This document shows positions 24,578 to 33,585 of a stretch of 64,000 nt of DNA, piece by piece. Source of the stretch: Glycomyces tritici (GTDB taxonomy: Bacteria; Actinomycetota; Actinomycetes; Mycobacteriales; Micromonosporaceae); contig NZ_JAUEMJ010000012.1 of the NCBI RefSeq assembly GCF_030403505.1, forward strand, positions 62,001 through 126,000, written 5' to 3'. The notes beneath the pieces were generated by a model. It saw only the letters and a list, made by a program, of their open reading frames with translations, did no database searches and had not been told where the DNA came from. A program made the translations under genes and the position numbers. Position 1 is the first letter of the stretch; every line of letters begins with the position of its first letter.

Positions 24578-25513
24578 ATGGCGCAACATGCTTCACTTCC
24601 GGGTCGGGATATTCACAGAATCGTTACGATGGCGCACCGCAGCGAGGAGGCGGACGGCATCGCCCCGTTCAACGAGCAGACGACGCTCGCACTGTCCCGC
24701 CACCCCGAACGCCATCGGCGGCATTTCGTTGTGCGCCTAGGCGAAACGGTCATCGCCTACGCGGGGGTGGAGAAGATCGGCGACGTCGCCGAGGCAGAGA
24801 TGGCCGTCGATCCGTCGCATCGCGGCAAGGGTGTCGGGCACCGGTTGCTCCTCAACGTCCTGGATTGGATTGAGGCGGACATCACGGTATTGCGAATGTG
24901 GGCGCACGGCGATCTGCCCGTTTCGCAGCGGTTCGCAGCGAAGCACGGCTTCACGCGGGACCGCGTGCTGTTCCAGTTCTCGCGCGACCTCGACGGTTTC
25001 GCTTGGCCCGCGGCGTGGCCGGAGGGCATCGGCCGGAACTGGCCGGTCGGCGACGGCCCGGCCGCAACCCTGCCTGAAGGGGTGCGGTTGCGGCCCTTCA
25101 GGGTCGGCCGCGACGAGGCCGAGTGGCTGCGGGTGAACGCGGCGGCGTTCGCCGCCCATCCCGAGCAGGGCCGCTGGACCGCAGCGGATCTCGCCGCGCG
25201 CGAGCAGGAGACCTGGTTCGACCCCGACGGTCTGCTGGTGGCAGAGGATGAACAGGGACTGCTCGGCTTCCACTGGACCAAAGTGGAGGACGGCATCGGC
25301 GAGGTCTACGTCCTCGGCGTCGACCCCCGCGCGCAGGGCACCGGCCTTGGCCGGACCCTCACCCTCGCCGGGCTCGCCCACCTTGCGGCGCATGGGATCA
25401 AGCAGGTCGAACTCTACGCCGACGAGTCGAACACCAAGGCGGTCAAGCTGTACCGCTCGCAGGGGTTCGACGTCGTGCGCACCGACGTGCAGTGGGCGAA
25501 GCGCCTGCGCTGA
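24578..25513 (+). CDS. mshD: Mycothiol synthase (acetyltransferase)
   Basis: Catalyses the last step of mycothiol biosynthesis, acetyl transfer from acetyl-CoA to Cys-GlcN-inositol. The 311-aa length and the two tandem GNAT domains are those of MshD: domain 1 has EAEMAVDPSHRGKGVGHRLL (CoA-binding R-G-K-G-V-G) and domain 2 has GEVYVLGVDPRAQGTGLGRTL with a full Q-G-T-G-L-G loop. ELYADESNTKAVKLYRSQGF is the typical ending. An internal ATG (residue 18) is an alternative start. In mycobacteria mshD also lies near phosphate genes, as here. It marks the organism as an actinobacterium. Confidence 0.88.
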   Translation: MAQHASLPGRDIHRIVTMAHRSEEADGIAPFNEQTTLALSRHPERHRRHFVVRLGETVIAYAGVEKIGDVAEAEMAVDPSHRGKGVGHRLLLNVLDWIEADITVLRMWAHGDLPVSQRFAAKHGFTRDRVLFQFSRDLDGFAWPAAWPEGIGRNWPVGDGPAATLPEGVRLRPFRVGRDEAEWLRVNAAAFAAHPEQGRWTAADLAAREQETWFDPDGLLVAEDEQGLLGFHWTKVEDGIGEVYVLGVDPRAQGTGLGRTLTLAGLAHLAAHGIKQVELYADESNTKAVKLYRSQGFDVVRTDVQWAKRLR

Positions 25514-25633
25514 GCGGAAGCGAGCGAGGCTCGCGTGAATGATCGACTACGCAGTGTCCGACCGCGCGGGTACGTTGGTTTGCAAGGGGGCCTTCGACAA
25601 GGACATTTCCGTAATGACGGACATGCGCCCTTG

Positions 25634-26386
25634 TCAAGCCGAAGCGAGCGCGTCCGCCGGGTAGCCCTCTTCGCCCGGCAGCACCAGGCGGGCGTCCTCG
25701 CCGTCGACCGCGACCCGCGGCAGGATCGGCGACATGTCGCGCTGCTCGGCGGCGGCGAACACCTCACCCACCGTGGAGTACCGCGCGAGCTCGGCCAGCG
25801 TGGTCGCCTCCGGGATCGACATCTGGCCACCGTACTGGCACACCGCCTGCTCCGGCCCGATCCACGTCGCGTACTCCGGCTCGCGCACCCGGATGCGCGG
25901 CTGGAAGCCCTCGGCGAGCGTCGCCACATATATCCACGAGTCGAACCGCACCGGCTCGTACTCAGGGGTCACCCAGCGCGCCCAGGCGCGCTGCAGGGCG
26001 ACCATCGCGCCGGTCTCCTCCTCCACGGACCGCAGGCCCGTCATGGCCACGTCAGGGTCGTCGGGCTTGTGCCGGCCCCCCGGGAAGCCGTACTGGGCGC
26101 CTCGGGGCCCGTTCATGGCGTTCTCGTAGTGGTCGACGTCGAGGTGCGACCACCGCTCGCGCACCTGGAGCGTCTCGGCGGGGCCGATCGTCGGGAGCCC
26201 GAACGGCTCCTTCGCCGCGTGCCGCAGCAGGAACACCCGCAGCGGGGCCTCGCGGAGGAGGACGACGGCGGCGGCGCGCTCGGGCTCGGCGGGGGCGCCC
26301 TGCTTGCGGAGGCGGGCGAGAGCGCGAGCGGCCGACGCCGAGTCGACCGCTCTGAAGTCCCATTTCCCGAAGCGCTGGATGGACAT
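25634..26386 (-). CDS. NUDIX-fold hydrolase with degenerate Nudix box
   Basis: A 250-aa protein related to actinobacterial NUDIX hydrolases (CoA/nucleotide pyrophosphatase group). FGLPTIGPAE and AQYGFPGGRHKPDD lead into GLRSVEEETGAMV; the usual R-E-x-x-E-E-x-G-U is present as R-S-V-E-E-E-T-G, so the first box Glu is Ser, which may weaken metal binding. The upstream part AAAVVLLREAPLRVFLLRHA is the typical first strands. It is separated from the pit operon by a terminator. Confidence 0.75.
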   Translation of the reverse strand: MSIQRFGKWDFRAVDSASAARALARLRKQGAPAEPERAAAVVLLREAPLRVFLLRHAAKEPFGLPTIGPAETLQVRERWSHLDVDHYENAMNGPRGAQYGFPGGRHKPDDPDVAMTGLRSVEEETGAMVALQRAWARWVTPEYEPVRFDSWIYVATLAEGFQPRIRVREPEYATWIGPEQAVCQYGGQMSIPEATTLAELARYSTVGEVFAAAEQRDMSPILPRVAVDGEDARLVLPGEEGYPADALASA

Positions 26387-26441
26387 GCCCTCACGCTAAC
26401 CCAAGACGGTGCGATTCCAGCGCGCAACGGCCGAAACGACG

Positions 26442-26465
26442 CCGGCCCGGCCGAAGCCGGGCCGG
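26442..26465 (-). terminator. Terminator after pit operon
   Basis: CCGGCCCGGC, loop CGAA, GCCGGGCCGG: a perfect 10-bp stem just past the pit stop. Confidence 0.75.
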
Positions 26466-26479
26466 TCGAGGTCGAAGAC

Positions 26480-27481
26480 CTAGCCGATGAACTGGATCGG
26501 CAGGTAGAACAGGGCGCCCACGAGCGCCGCGATCGGGAACGTGATGATCCACGCGATCACGATCGAGCGGGCCACGCCCCACCGGACGGCGCGCTTGCCG
26601 CCGGTCGAGCCGACGCCCATGATCGCCGAGGTGATCGTGTGGGTGGTCGAGATGGGCGCGCCCAGCAGGAACGTGTTCGCGTAGAGCACGGCGCTGGCGA
26701 CGGTCTCGGCCGCGAAGCCCTGGGGCGGGCCGAGGTCGATGATCTTGCGGCCCATGGTCTTGATGATGCGCCAGCCGCCCGCGTAGGTGCCGGCGGCCAT
26801 GACGGCGGCGCTGGCGAGGTAGACCCATTCGGGGATGGGCGCGCCGTCGGTGTAGTACCCGCCGACCGACAGGGCCAGGATGATGATGCCCATGACCTTG
26901 GCGGCGTCCTGCATGCCGTGGCCGATGGCCATCGCGGCCGCGGAGGCGGTCTGCGCGTGGCGGAAGCCGCGGTTGAGCTTGTCGGGGCGACCGCGCCGGA
27001 AGATCCAGTACACGGCGATCATGACGAGGAAGCCGAGGGTGAAGCCGACGAGCGGGGAGACGATCGTGGGGAGCACGATCTTGTCGAGGATGCCGCCCCA
27101 CAGCACGACCGCGCCGCCGGCCATGGTCGCGCCGACCATGCCGCCGAACAGCGAGTGGGAGGACGAGGTCGGCAGGCCGAAGTACCAGGTGATGAAGTTC
27201 CAGGTGATCGCGCCGAGGAGGCCGGCGATGACGATCAGGATGCCGTCGATGCCGTCGGGGAGCTCGACGAGGCCGCTGGCCACGGTGGCCGCGACCTTCC
27301 CGCCGAGGTGCGCGCCGACGAAGTTGCCGATCGCCGCCATGCCGAGCGCGACCCGGGGCTTGAGCGCCCGGGTCGAGATCGAGGTGGCGATGGCGTTCGC
27401 GGAGTCGTGGAACCCGTTGGTGTAGCCGAAGAGGAGGGCCGCGCCGATACAGACGACGACCGCGATGAACACACTGTCCAC
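26480..27481 (-). CDS. pit: PiT-family inorganic phosphate transporter
   Basis: Low-affinity proton-coupled phosphate (metal-phosphate) importer, 333 aa with about ten membrane segments. GTG 27481 is chosen as start because it follows the stop of the DUF47 gene by 2 nt. The two PiT signatures are present: GYTNGFHDSANAIATSIST (N-terminal repeat) and the C-terminal LYANTFLLGAPISTTHT with IMGVGS. SHSLFGGMVGATMAGG is the conserved cytoplasmic-side motif. Encoded with DUF47, its usual partner, under PHO-box control. Confidence 0.92.
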   Translation of the reverse strand: MDSVFIAVVVCIGAALLFGYTNGFHDSANAIATSISTRALKPRVALGMAAIGNFVGAHLGGKVAATVASGLVELPDGIDGILIVIAGLLGAITWNFITWYFGLPTSSSHSLFGGMVGATMAGGAVVLWGGILDKIVLPTIVSPLVGFTLGFLVMIAVYWIFRRGRPDKLNRGFRHAQTASAAAMAIGHGMQDAAKVMGIIILALSVGGYYTDGAPIPEWVYLASAAVMAAGTYAGGWRIIKTMGRKIIDLGPPQGFAAETVASAVLYANTFLLGAPISTTHTITSAIMGVGSTGGKRAVRWGVARSIVIAWIITFPIAALVGALFYLPIQFIG

Positions 27482-27483
27482 GT

Positions 27484-28113
27484 TCAGGATTCCTTGACGT
27501 AGACCGACTCGACGACGTTGGAGACCGACTCGAACGAGTCGCAGGCGGCTTCGAGCTCGTCGGCGACCTCTTTGAGCTTCATGACGGTGAGCGCCGGATA
27601 CTCGCCGGAGTACAGGCGGACCAGCAGCATGCGGTAGGCGCGGTCGCCGTCGTTCTCGAGGCGGTTGCACTCGACCCAGAAGTCGGCCATGGTCGAGTTG
27701 AGGCCCTTGAGCTTCGGCATGTACTCGGCGAGGAGGTCGGCCTGGGCGCCGAGGACGGTGACCTGCTCGATCATCTCGCGCGGGAGGTCGGGGAGCTCGG
27801 AGAGGCCGTAGAGGTAGACCAGGTTCGCGGCGGCCTCGATGTGGTCGAGGATGTCGTCGAGCTTGCCGGCCAGGTGGTACATGTCCGTGCGGTCCATCGG
27901 GGTGACGAACGTCGAGTTGATCTTGTTGAACAGCCGGTGGGTCAGCTGGTCGTTGTCGTGCTCGACGTCGACGAGACGCTCGGAGATCTTCTGGTAGTCA
28001 GCCGACTCGTCCCCCAGTTCGGCCAGGATCGCCACGCCGCGGCGGATGTTGTCGGCCGCGTCATTGAAGAAGGCGTAGAACGTGTCGTCCTGAGGCTTCA
28101 GCGAGAACCGCAC
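27484..28113 (-). CDS. DUF47/PhoU-like partner of the Pit transporter
   Basis: A 209-aa, nearly all-helical protein of the DUF47 (TIGR00153-like) group, related to PhoU. MRFSLKPQDDTFYAFFNDAADNI is the usual N-terminus (region 1-23), and DVEHDNDQLTHRLF (49-62) and RLENDGDRAYRMLLVRL (152-168) hold the E-x-x-x-D/E metal-binding motifs of both three-helix bundles. It regulates or stabilises Pit by family analogy. First gene of the pit operon. Confidence 0.88.
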   Translation of the reverse strand: MRFSLKPQDDTFYAFFNDAADNIRRGVAILAELGDESADYQKISERLVDVEHDNDQLTHRLFNKINSTFVTPMDRTDMYHLAGKLDDILDHIEAAANLVYLYGLSELPDLPREMIEQVTVLGAQADLLAEYMPKLKGLNSTMADFWVECNRLENDGDRAYRMLLVRLYSGEYPALTVMKLKEVADELEAACDSFESVSNVVESVYVKES

Positions 28114-28202
28114 TGGGCACCCCTGCTTTCGGTCGTTTTGACTGTCCTCACTGTACCGATCGGCTCAGTGGACGGGTGGAAATCGTCACCGCGAAGTTAA
28201 CA

Positions 28203-28315
28203 TCCAGGTGAACGCGACACAAGCTCGTGAAGTCTGCTGTGTGAGAATCCACGAAACCGCTCTAAGCTGGGGTTATGCAAAGGTTTCACTTGAATTCACC
28301 TTGCGTTCACCTTTG
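28203..28315. promoter_or_regulatory. PHO boxes upstream of the pit operon
   Basis: On the plus strand ATTCACC (28294) and GTTCACC (28305) begin 11-nt units in phase, with a weaker unit GTTTCAC at 28283: the direct-repeat architecture of PhoP boxes. On the minus strand GTTCACC (28213-28207) is followed by a GTTAACT unit 12 nt later, oriented towards the pit operon about 95 bp from its start. PhoR-PhoP control of pit is strongly suggested. The 28114-28398 gap holds nothing else. Confidence 0.65.
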
Positions 28316-28398
28316 ACTTATGGAACACCTGGAGCGCACCGCGAAGTGACCCGCTTGCCATGGCGACAAGACGGGTTCCCCGATCGGGCCGCGCCTAA

Positions 28399-30411
28399 TC
28401 AGTCGTTCGCGGTCTCGGCGAGCCGGCTCAGCGCGCCCGCCACCGAATCGGACTTCGTCGTGTACCAGAACGGCGGCAGCGAGTCCCGCAGGAACTTCCC
28501 GTACGAGCGGCTCGTCTCCAGCCGCGAGTCGAGGATCGCGACCACCCCGCGGTCCGTGGTGCGGCGGATGAGCCTGCCCGCGCCCTGCGCGAGCCGGATC
28601 GCCGCCGCCGGGACCGACACCTCGGTGAACCCCGAGCGGCCCGCCGCGTCCGCCGCCTCCGAACGCGCCGCCGTCAGCGGCTCGGTCGGGCGCGGGAACG
28701 GGATCCGGTCCACCACCACGAGGCGGCAGGTCATGCCCGGCACGTCAACGCCCTGCCAGAGGCTCATGACCCCCAGCAGGCAGGTCGACTCCTCCTCCTT
28801 GAACCGCTTCACCAGACTCCCGAGCGTCTCCTCGCCCTGCAGCAGGATGTCGTAGTCGGTCTGGGCGCGAAGGAGCTCGGCCGCCGCCTCGGCGGCCTTC
28901 TTCGACGAGAACAGGCCCAGGGTCGCCCCGCGGCTCGCCTCGACCAGGCGCAGCAGCTCCTTGCCGGACTCGTCCGACAGGCCCGACGCGGTCGGACGCG
29001 GCAGCGACGCCGCCACATAGAGGATGCCCTGCTTGCGGTAGTCGAACGGGGAGCCGACGTCCAGCGAGGTCCAGCCGTGCCCGTCCGCGGGCAGGCCGAG
29101 GTTCCGCGCCACGATGTCGAACCGGCCGCCGAGCGTCAGCGTCGCCGACGCCGCGATCACCGTGCGGTCCTCGTACAGCATCGCCGAGAGCAGGCCGCCC
29201 ACCGAGAGCGGCGCGGCCACCAGCTGCGGGCCGTTCGGCTCCGCCCAGATCACGTCGTCCCCCGCCGGCCCGATGCACCGCCCGGCCGTCTCGATCGTCT
29301 CCACGAGCCCGGCCTTGAGCTGCTGGGCGCTCAGCTGCTTCTTCGTCTCCGCATCGAGCGTGGACAGGTGGGTGGCGGCCTTGACGCACGCGCCGTTGAT
29401 CAGGTTGAGCGCCTCGACGAGCGGCGCGGGCAGTTCACCGGAGAACCGGCGCTCGCCGGCCGCGGTGAGCGCGCCCTCCAGCGCGTCCGCGGCCTCCCGG
29501 ACCTGGTCGGCCACATCGGGGTCGATGAGGCGGCGCCCGCGCTGCGCGAGCCAGCGCAGCCGGGCAGGGTGCAGCTCGGCGCGGGCGGCCGAGGTGACGC
29601 GGTCGACCAGCTCGTGCGCCTCGTCCACGATGAGCACGGCGTGCTCGGGCAGGACGCTGCGCTCGTTCATCATGTCGATCGAGAGCAGGGCGTGGTTGGT
29701 GACCACGATGTCGGCCTCGTGCGCCTTCGCGCGGGCCCACTCGGCGAAGCAGTCGGGCCCCTGCGCGCAGTCCTTCGCGCCGGGGCACTCGGTCGAGGAC
29801 GTGGACGCCTGCTTCCAGGCGCGGTCGGAGACGCCCGGGTCGAGGTCGTCGCGGTCGCCGGTGTCGGTGTCGCCCGCCCAGTCGAAGAGGCGCTGCACCT
29901 GCTTGGCGAAGGACGCCTGCTGGCCGGCCCATTTCAGGGTCTCGGTGCCCTCGATCGCGCCGTCGTCCTCGTCCTCTTCGCCGGCGATCTTGCGCTTGCA
30001 GATGTAGTTGTGGCGGCCCTTGAGGAGCGCGAAGGTCGGCTTGCGGCCCAGGACGGGCGCGACCGCCTCGACCAGGCGCGGCAGGTCGACGGCGACGAGC
30101 TGGTGCTGGAGGGCGAGCGTGGCGGTCGAGACGACCACGGGCTTGCCCGCGGCGAGCGCGGCGCACAGGTAGGCGAGGGACTTGCCGGTGCCGGTGCCGG
30201 CCTGGACGAGCAGGTGCTCGCCCGAGTCGACGGCGTTGGCGACGGCCGCGCACATCTCGCGCTGGCCTTCGCGTGCCTGGCCGTGCGGGGTGGCGGCTAC
30301 GGCGGCGTCGAGGATGGCGAGGGCGTCGCGTTCGGCTTTGGTGGCGCCTTTGACGGCCGCTTTCGCGGCGGGCTCGGCGGGGGCTTCGGAGACGGTGACG
30401 TTGGTGCTCAT
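28399..30411 (-). CDS. DinG/XPD-like ATP-dependent DNA helicase with Fe-S cysteines
   Basis: A superfamily 2 helicase of 670 aa from ATG 30411. Motifs in order: Walker A GTGTGKS (72-78), motif Ia STATLALQHQL, four cysteines at 138, 209, 215 and 221 (CKRK; ECPGAKDC; GPDC) that fit the XPD/DinG 4Fe-4S cluster, DEAH (263-266), SATLTLGG, then LGVMSLWQGVDVPG and the last motif QGAGRLIRRTTDRG. It unwinds DNA 5' to 3' by family analogy, probably in repair or at R-loops. Its ATG overlaps the stop of the AI-2E gene, so the two are cotranscribed. Confidence 0.9.
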   Translation of the reverse strand: MSTNVTVSEAPAEPAAKAAVKGATKAERDALAILDAAVAATPHGQAREGQREMCAAVANAVDSGEHLLVQAGTGTGKSLAYLCAALAAGKPVVVSTATLALQHQLVAVDLPRLVEAVAPVLGRKPTFALLKGRHNYICKRKIAGEEDEDDGAIEGTETLKWAGQQASFAKQVQRLFDWAGDTDTGDRDDLDPGVSDRAWKQASTSSTECPGAKDCAQGPDCFAEWARAKAHEADIVVTNHALLSIDMMNERSVLPEHAVLIVDEAHELVDRVTSAARAELHPARLRWLAQRGRRLIDPDVADQVREAADALEGALTAAGERRFSGELPAPLVEALNLINGACVKAATHLSTLDAETKKQLSAQQLKAGLVETIETAGRCIGPAGDDVIWAEPNGPQLVAAPLSVGGLLSAMLYEDRTVIAASATLTLGGRFDIVARNLGLPADGHGWTSLDVGSPFDYRKQGILYVAASLPRPTASGLSDESGKELLRLVEASRGATLGLFSSKKAAEAAAELLRAQTDYDILLQGEETLGSLVKRFKEEESTCLLGVMSLWQGVDVPGMTCRLVVVDRIPFPRPTEPLTAARSEAADAAGRSGFTEVSVPAAAIRLAQGAGRLIRRTTDRGVVAILDSRLETSRSYGKFLRDSLPPFWYTTKSDSVAGALSRLAETAND

Positions 30412-31865
30412 GCCTCCTGCGCCGCCTGCTCGCCGGAGTCGGTGCCGTCTTGTGGGCTGCTGTCCTTGGATCCGGTGCCGTCTTTGGCGCCGTTGCCGTT
30501 CTTGGCGCCGTTCTTGGTTCCGGCGGCGCGGCGGGCGCGTTCGGCGGCGGCGCTGACTCTGACCGCTTCGGCGGTGGCGTCCTCGCCTTCGAGGCCGCGG
30601 GCCTGGGCCTCGCGGCGGGCCTCGCGGTAGCGGTTGAGGGCGCGCACGGTGCCGTTGACGATCGCGAGGATGGGGACGGCCACGAGGGCGCCGATGATGC
30701 CCCACACGAAGCCGCCCGCGGTGACGGCGAGGACGATCGCGAGCGGATGGAGTTTGACCGCGCGGCTCATGAGGAAGGGCTGCAGCAGGTTCGACTCGAG
30801 CTGCTGCACGGCGAGGACGATGCCGAGGACGATGAGCGCGGTGACGAGGCCGTTCGGGGTGCCGACGAGGGCCACGACGACGGCGACGATGCCCGAGATC
30901 GTGGCACCGATGATCGGGATGAACGCGCCGAGGAAGATCAGCGTGGTCAGCGGCAGCCACAGCGGGACTTCGAGGAGGTACAGGCCGAGCCCGATGAAGA
31001 TCGCGTCCACGGCGGCGACGACCACGATGGTGCGCATGTACTGCACGAGAGTCGACCAGCCGGCGCCGCCGGCGTAGCGCAGCGGCTCGGAGGCGGTGCG
31101 CGGGAGCATCCCGGTGAGGAAGGTCCAGATCTTGCGGCCGTCGCGGATGAAGAAGTAGGTCGTGAACAGGACCAGGAACAGGCCGGTCGCGAAGTTGCCG
31201 AGGCCGGAGGCGGTCGAGGTGGCGACGTCGACGCCGGTCTGGACGATGGCCTGCTGGTTCTCGTCGTACCAGTTGGTGATGTTGTCCTGGATGTTCGCGA
31301 CGATCTCGGCGACCTGCGCGCCGTTGAGGCCGTAGGGGCCCGATTCGAGCCAGGCCTGGGCGTCCTTGAGGCCGGTGACGATCGAGTCGTAGAAGTCGGG
31401 GATGCCGGCGATGAACTGCTGGACGACGAACGTGAGGATCGCGCTGACGGCCGCGAGGCCGGCGACGAGCATGAAGATCGAGGCGAGGGACTTGTTCCAG
31501 CCCTTGCGGATCAGCCAGGCCGCGGGCGGCTGCAGCATCGCGGCGAGGAGGAAGGAGATCGCGACGGGGATGACGACCGTGGTGACGTAGCTGAGGAGGT
31601 ACAGGAAGATGGCGACCGCCGCGCCGACGATGAGGAGCCGCCAGGACCAGGCCGCGCCGACCGCGAGGCCGATCGGGACGAAGTCGCGCTCGGGGCGTTC
31701 GCCGTCGCCCGACCCGTCGAGTTCCGGCGGTATGCCCGCGGGGATCTCGGGTTCGTCTTCGACCGGTTCGTCCCGCCGGGCCATGGCCCGTTCGGCGACC
31801 GGGTTGAGGCGCATGCCGATCCACAGTTGACGTGCCCGGGCGGTGGTGCGGCGGAATCGGCTCAC
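30408..31865 (-). CDS. AI-2E family transporter (PerM-like membrane protein)
   Basis: A membrane protein of 485 aa from GTG 31865, preceded by GGAGAG. A polar N-terminus (~1-70) is followed by about eight membrane segments (RLLIVGAAVAIFLYLL; VIPVAISFLLAAML; and the LTTLIFLGAFIPIIGATISGI region typical of the family). The C-terminal ~70 residues are Ala/Lys/Gly-rich with GTKNGAKNGNGAKDGTGSKD repeats. Family members export autoinducer-2 or act as sodium/proton antiporters; the substrate is open. It heads an operon with the helicase. Confidence 0.85.
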   Translation of the reverse strand: MSRFRRTTARARQLWIGMRLNPVAERAMARRDEPVEDEPEIPAGIPPELDGSGDGERPERDFVPIGLAVGAAWSWRLLIVGAAVAIFLYLLSYVTTVVIPVAISFLLAAMLQPPAAWLIRKGWNKSLASIFMLVAGLAAVSAILTFVVQQFIAGIPDFYDSIVTGLKDAQAWLESGPYGLNGAQVAEIVANIQDNITNWYDENQQAIVQTGVDVATSTASGLGNFATGLFLVLFTTYFFIRDGRKIWTFLTGMLPRTASEPLRYAGGAGWSTLVQYMRTIVVVAAVDAIFIGLGLYLLEVPLWLPLTTLIFLGAFIPIIGATISGIVAVVVALVGTPNGLVTALIVLGIVLAVQQLESNLLQPFLMSRAVKLHPLAIVLAVTAGGFVWGIIGALVAVPILAIVNGTVRALNRYREARREAQARGLEGEDATAEAVRVSAAAERARRAAGTKNGAKNGNGAKDGTGSKDSSPQDGTDSGEQAAQEA

Positions 31866-32016
31866 GGTCTCTCCAAGGACGGTTCCTCCGGAAGGAGGCG
31901 GGTGCAACGTCAACACGTACCGTACCGGGCGGGTGCGACTCTTCCGATACAGCAGCCTGTACCGAGTGCCCGTGGGCACCCCGTGGAAGGGCGGGTCCGC
32001 GGCGGGCGGCGGCGAC

Positions 32017-32123
32017 TGTCGTACCCGCGGTGCACCCTGGTATTCGGGGGGCGCGCGGTCTCGCCGCACCCGAGCGCGGGGGCCGGTCGGACCGAAGGTG
32101 TCGTACCCGCGGCGGACCCCTGG
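32017..32123. repeat. Imperfect direct repeat in a 446-bp intergenic region
   Basis: TGTCGTACCCGCGG occurs at 32017-32030 and 32099-32112, each followed by a related ACCC-TGG element, so the copies are about 24 nt long and 82 nt apart. They lie between the divergent AI-2E and GroES-like genes. The rest of 31866-32311 shows no coding frame that I trust. Confidence 0.4.
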
Positions 32124-32311
32124 CGCTCCGGCGTCCCCCGCGAGGGCCGGGTGCGCGATTCGTTGGCGCCCAATGTTCCCCCACACGCTTGGGTCGCCGG
32201 CGCGGCGGCCGGGCCGAGCGTCGGTCCGGCGCACCCGACCCCGGGGTGCGGACGTGAGACTCCCCGCTCGCATTTCATGCGGCGCCGCCGCTGCCGGTAA
32301 GCTGGCGCGCT

Positions 32312-32650
32312 GTGACCGATACACCGTTGGACTCCACGACCGGCCTGCCGGTCCGGCTCCTGCACGACCGCCTCCTCGTGCGCGAGGATGCGGACTCCGA
32401 GCGCCGCTCCGCCGCCGGGATCGTCATCCCCGCCACCGCCGCCATGGGCCGGCGCCTGCACTGGGCCGAGGCCGTCGGCGTCGGGCCGCTCGTGCGCTCG
32501 GTCGTCAAGGGCGACCGCGTCCTGTTCGACCCCGAGGACAAGGCCGAGGTCGAGATGCAGGGCCGCACCTTCCTCCTCCTGCGCGAGCGCGACATCCACG
32601 CGGTCGCCGCCAAGCGCGTCGACAACGACGGCACGGGGCTCTACCTCTGA
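32312..32650 (+). CDS. GroES-like co-chaperonin fold protein
   Basis: A 112-aa protein with the GroES beta-barrel pattern: PVRLLHDRLLVREDADSERRSAAGIVIP (region 13-40) corresponds to the GroES N-terminal strands plus mobile loop, followed by AEAVGVGPLVRSVVKGDRVLF and FLLLRERDIHAV. No groEL is adjacent and the tail beyond residue 100 differs from true GroES, so it may be a divergent paralogue. GTG start 32312. Its stop overlaps the tyrA ATG (TGATG). Confidence 0.75.
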   Translation: MTDTPLDSTTGLPVRLLHDRLLVREDADSERRSAAGIVIPATAAMGRRLHWAEAVGVGPLVRSVVKGDRVLFDPEDKAEVEMQGRTFLLLRERDIHAVAAKRVDNDGTGLYL

Positions 32651-33585
32651 TGCGCGTCGCGGTCATCGGGCTCGGCCTCATCGGCGGCTCCGCCGCGCTC
32701 GCCCTCACCGAAGCCGGGCACGACGTGCTCGGCCTCGACCCCGACCCGGCCACCCGCGAAGCCGCCGCCGCGCATTTCCCCGTCACCGCCGACCCGGCCG
32801 ATCTTTCGGGCACCGACCTCGCGGTCGTGGCCGCGCCGTACCGCCACCTCGCCGCCGTCGCGGTCGAGATGCTGGACGGCTACACGGGCCTGGTCACGGA
32901 CGTCTCCTCGGTGAAGGCCGAGCCCGCGCGGGTGTTCGCGCGCCACCGGTTCGTGGGCGGGCATCCCATGGCGGGCAAGGAGACCAACGGTTTCACCGCC
33001 GCCGAGTCGGGCCTGTTCCAGGGCCGCAAGTGGGTGCTGTGCCTCGAGGAGGGCACCGACCTCGCCGACTGGACTGCCCTCGCCGCGCTGTGGACGTCGA
33101 TCGGCGCGCAGGTCGTGCCCGCCACCGCCGCCGACCACGACCGGGCCGCCGCCCGCATCTCGCACCTGGAGCACCTGGTCGCCGCCGCGCTCGTGCACGT
33201 CGCCGACGAGCCGCTGGCCCGCACCCTCGCGGCCGGCTCGTACCGCGACGGCACCCGTGTCGCGGCCAGCCCGACCGCCCTCTTCACCGGCATGGTCGAA
33301 GGCAACCGGGAGCAGCTCATGGCGGCCGCGGAGGACCTCGCCGCCGAGCTGGATGCCGCGGCGGCCGACCTGGACGCCTACACCGATCGGCCAAACTCAA
33401 TCAGTGAATGGTTCGACCGGGCCCGCGCCCTCCGCGCCGACTGGCCCGTCGAACCTGATGCAGCGCAACGCATCCCGATCACGAAAGCGTCGCTCATGGA
33501 GCTTTGCGCGGCCGGCGGCTGGCTCGAAGCGGTCGAAAGCGAGGTCGCGCTCGCCCGGCGCCCTCGCGTAAAGTCCACTCCATGA
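32650..33585 (+). CDS. tyrA: Prephenate dehydrogenase
   Basis: Tyrosine biosynthesis: NAD(P)-dependent oxidative decarboxylation of prephenate. 311 aa, ATG 32650 overlapping the previous stop. The Rossmann motif is VIGLGLIGGS (5-14); DVSSVKAEP and FVGGHPMAGKETNG are the conserved substrate-site segments, with the HPMAGKE His typical of TyrA; RISHLEHLVAAAL is the dimerisation helix. No ACT domain is present. Its stop overlaps the start of the DUF885 gene (ATGA). Confidence 0.9.
   Translation: MRVAVIGLGLIGGSAALALTEAGHDVLGLDPDPATREAAAAHFPVTADPADLSGTDLAVVAAPYRHLAAVAVEMLDGYTGLVTDVSSVKAEPARVFARHRFVGGHPMAGKETNGFTAAESGLFQGRKWVLCLEEGTDLADWTALAALWTSIGAQVVPATAADHDRAAARISHLEHLVAAALVHVADEPLARTLAAGSYRDGTRVAASPTALFTGMVEGNREQLMAAAEDLAAELDAAAADLDAYTDRPNSISEWFDRARALRADWPVEPDAAQRIPITKASLMELCAAGGWLEAVESEVALARRPRVKSTP

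Noticed and set aside
26113..26427. Serine-rich minus-strand frame overlapping the NUDIX start
   Set aside because: Shadow frame of the NUDIX gene in a different phase, with no family features.
30412..32184. Apparent N-terminal extension of the helicase making a 1261-aa protein
   Set aside because: The upstream part is Arg/Pro-rich and lies in a shadow frame of the AI-2E gene; ATG 30411 overlaps the AI-2E stop in the usual way.
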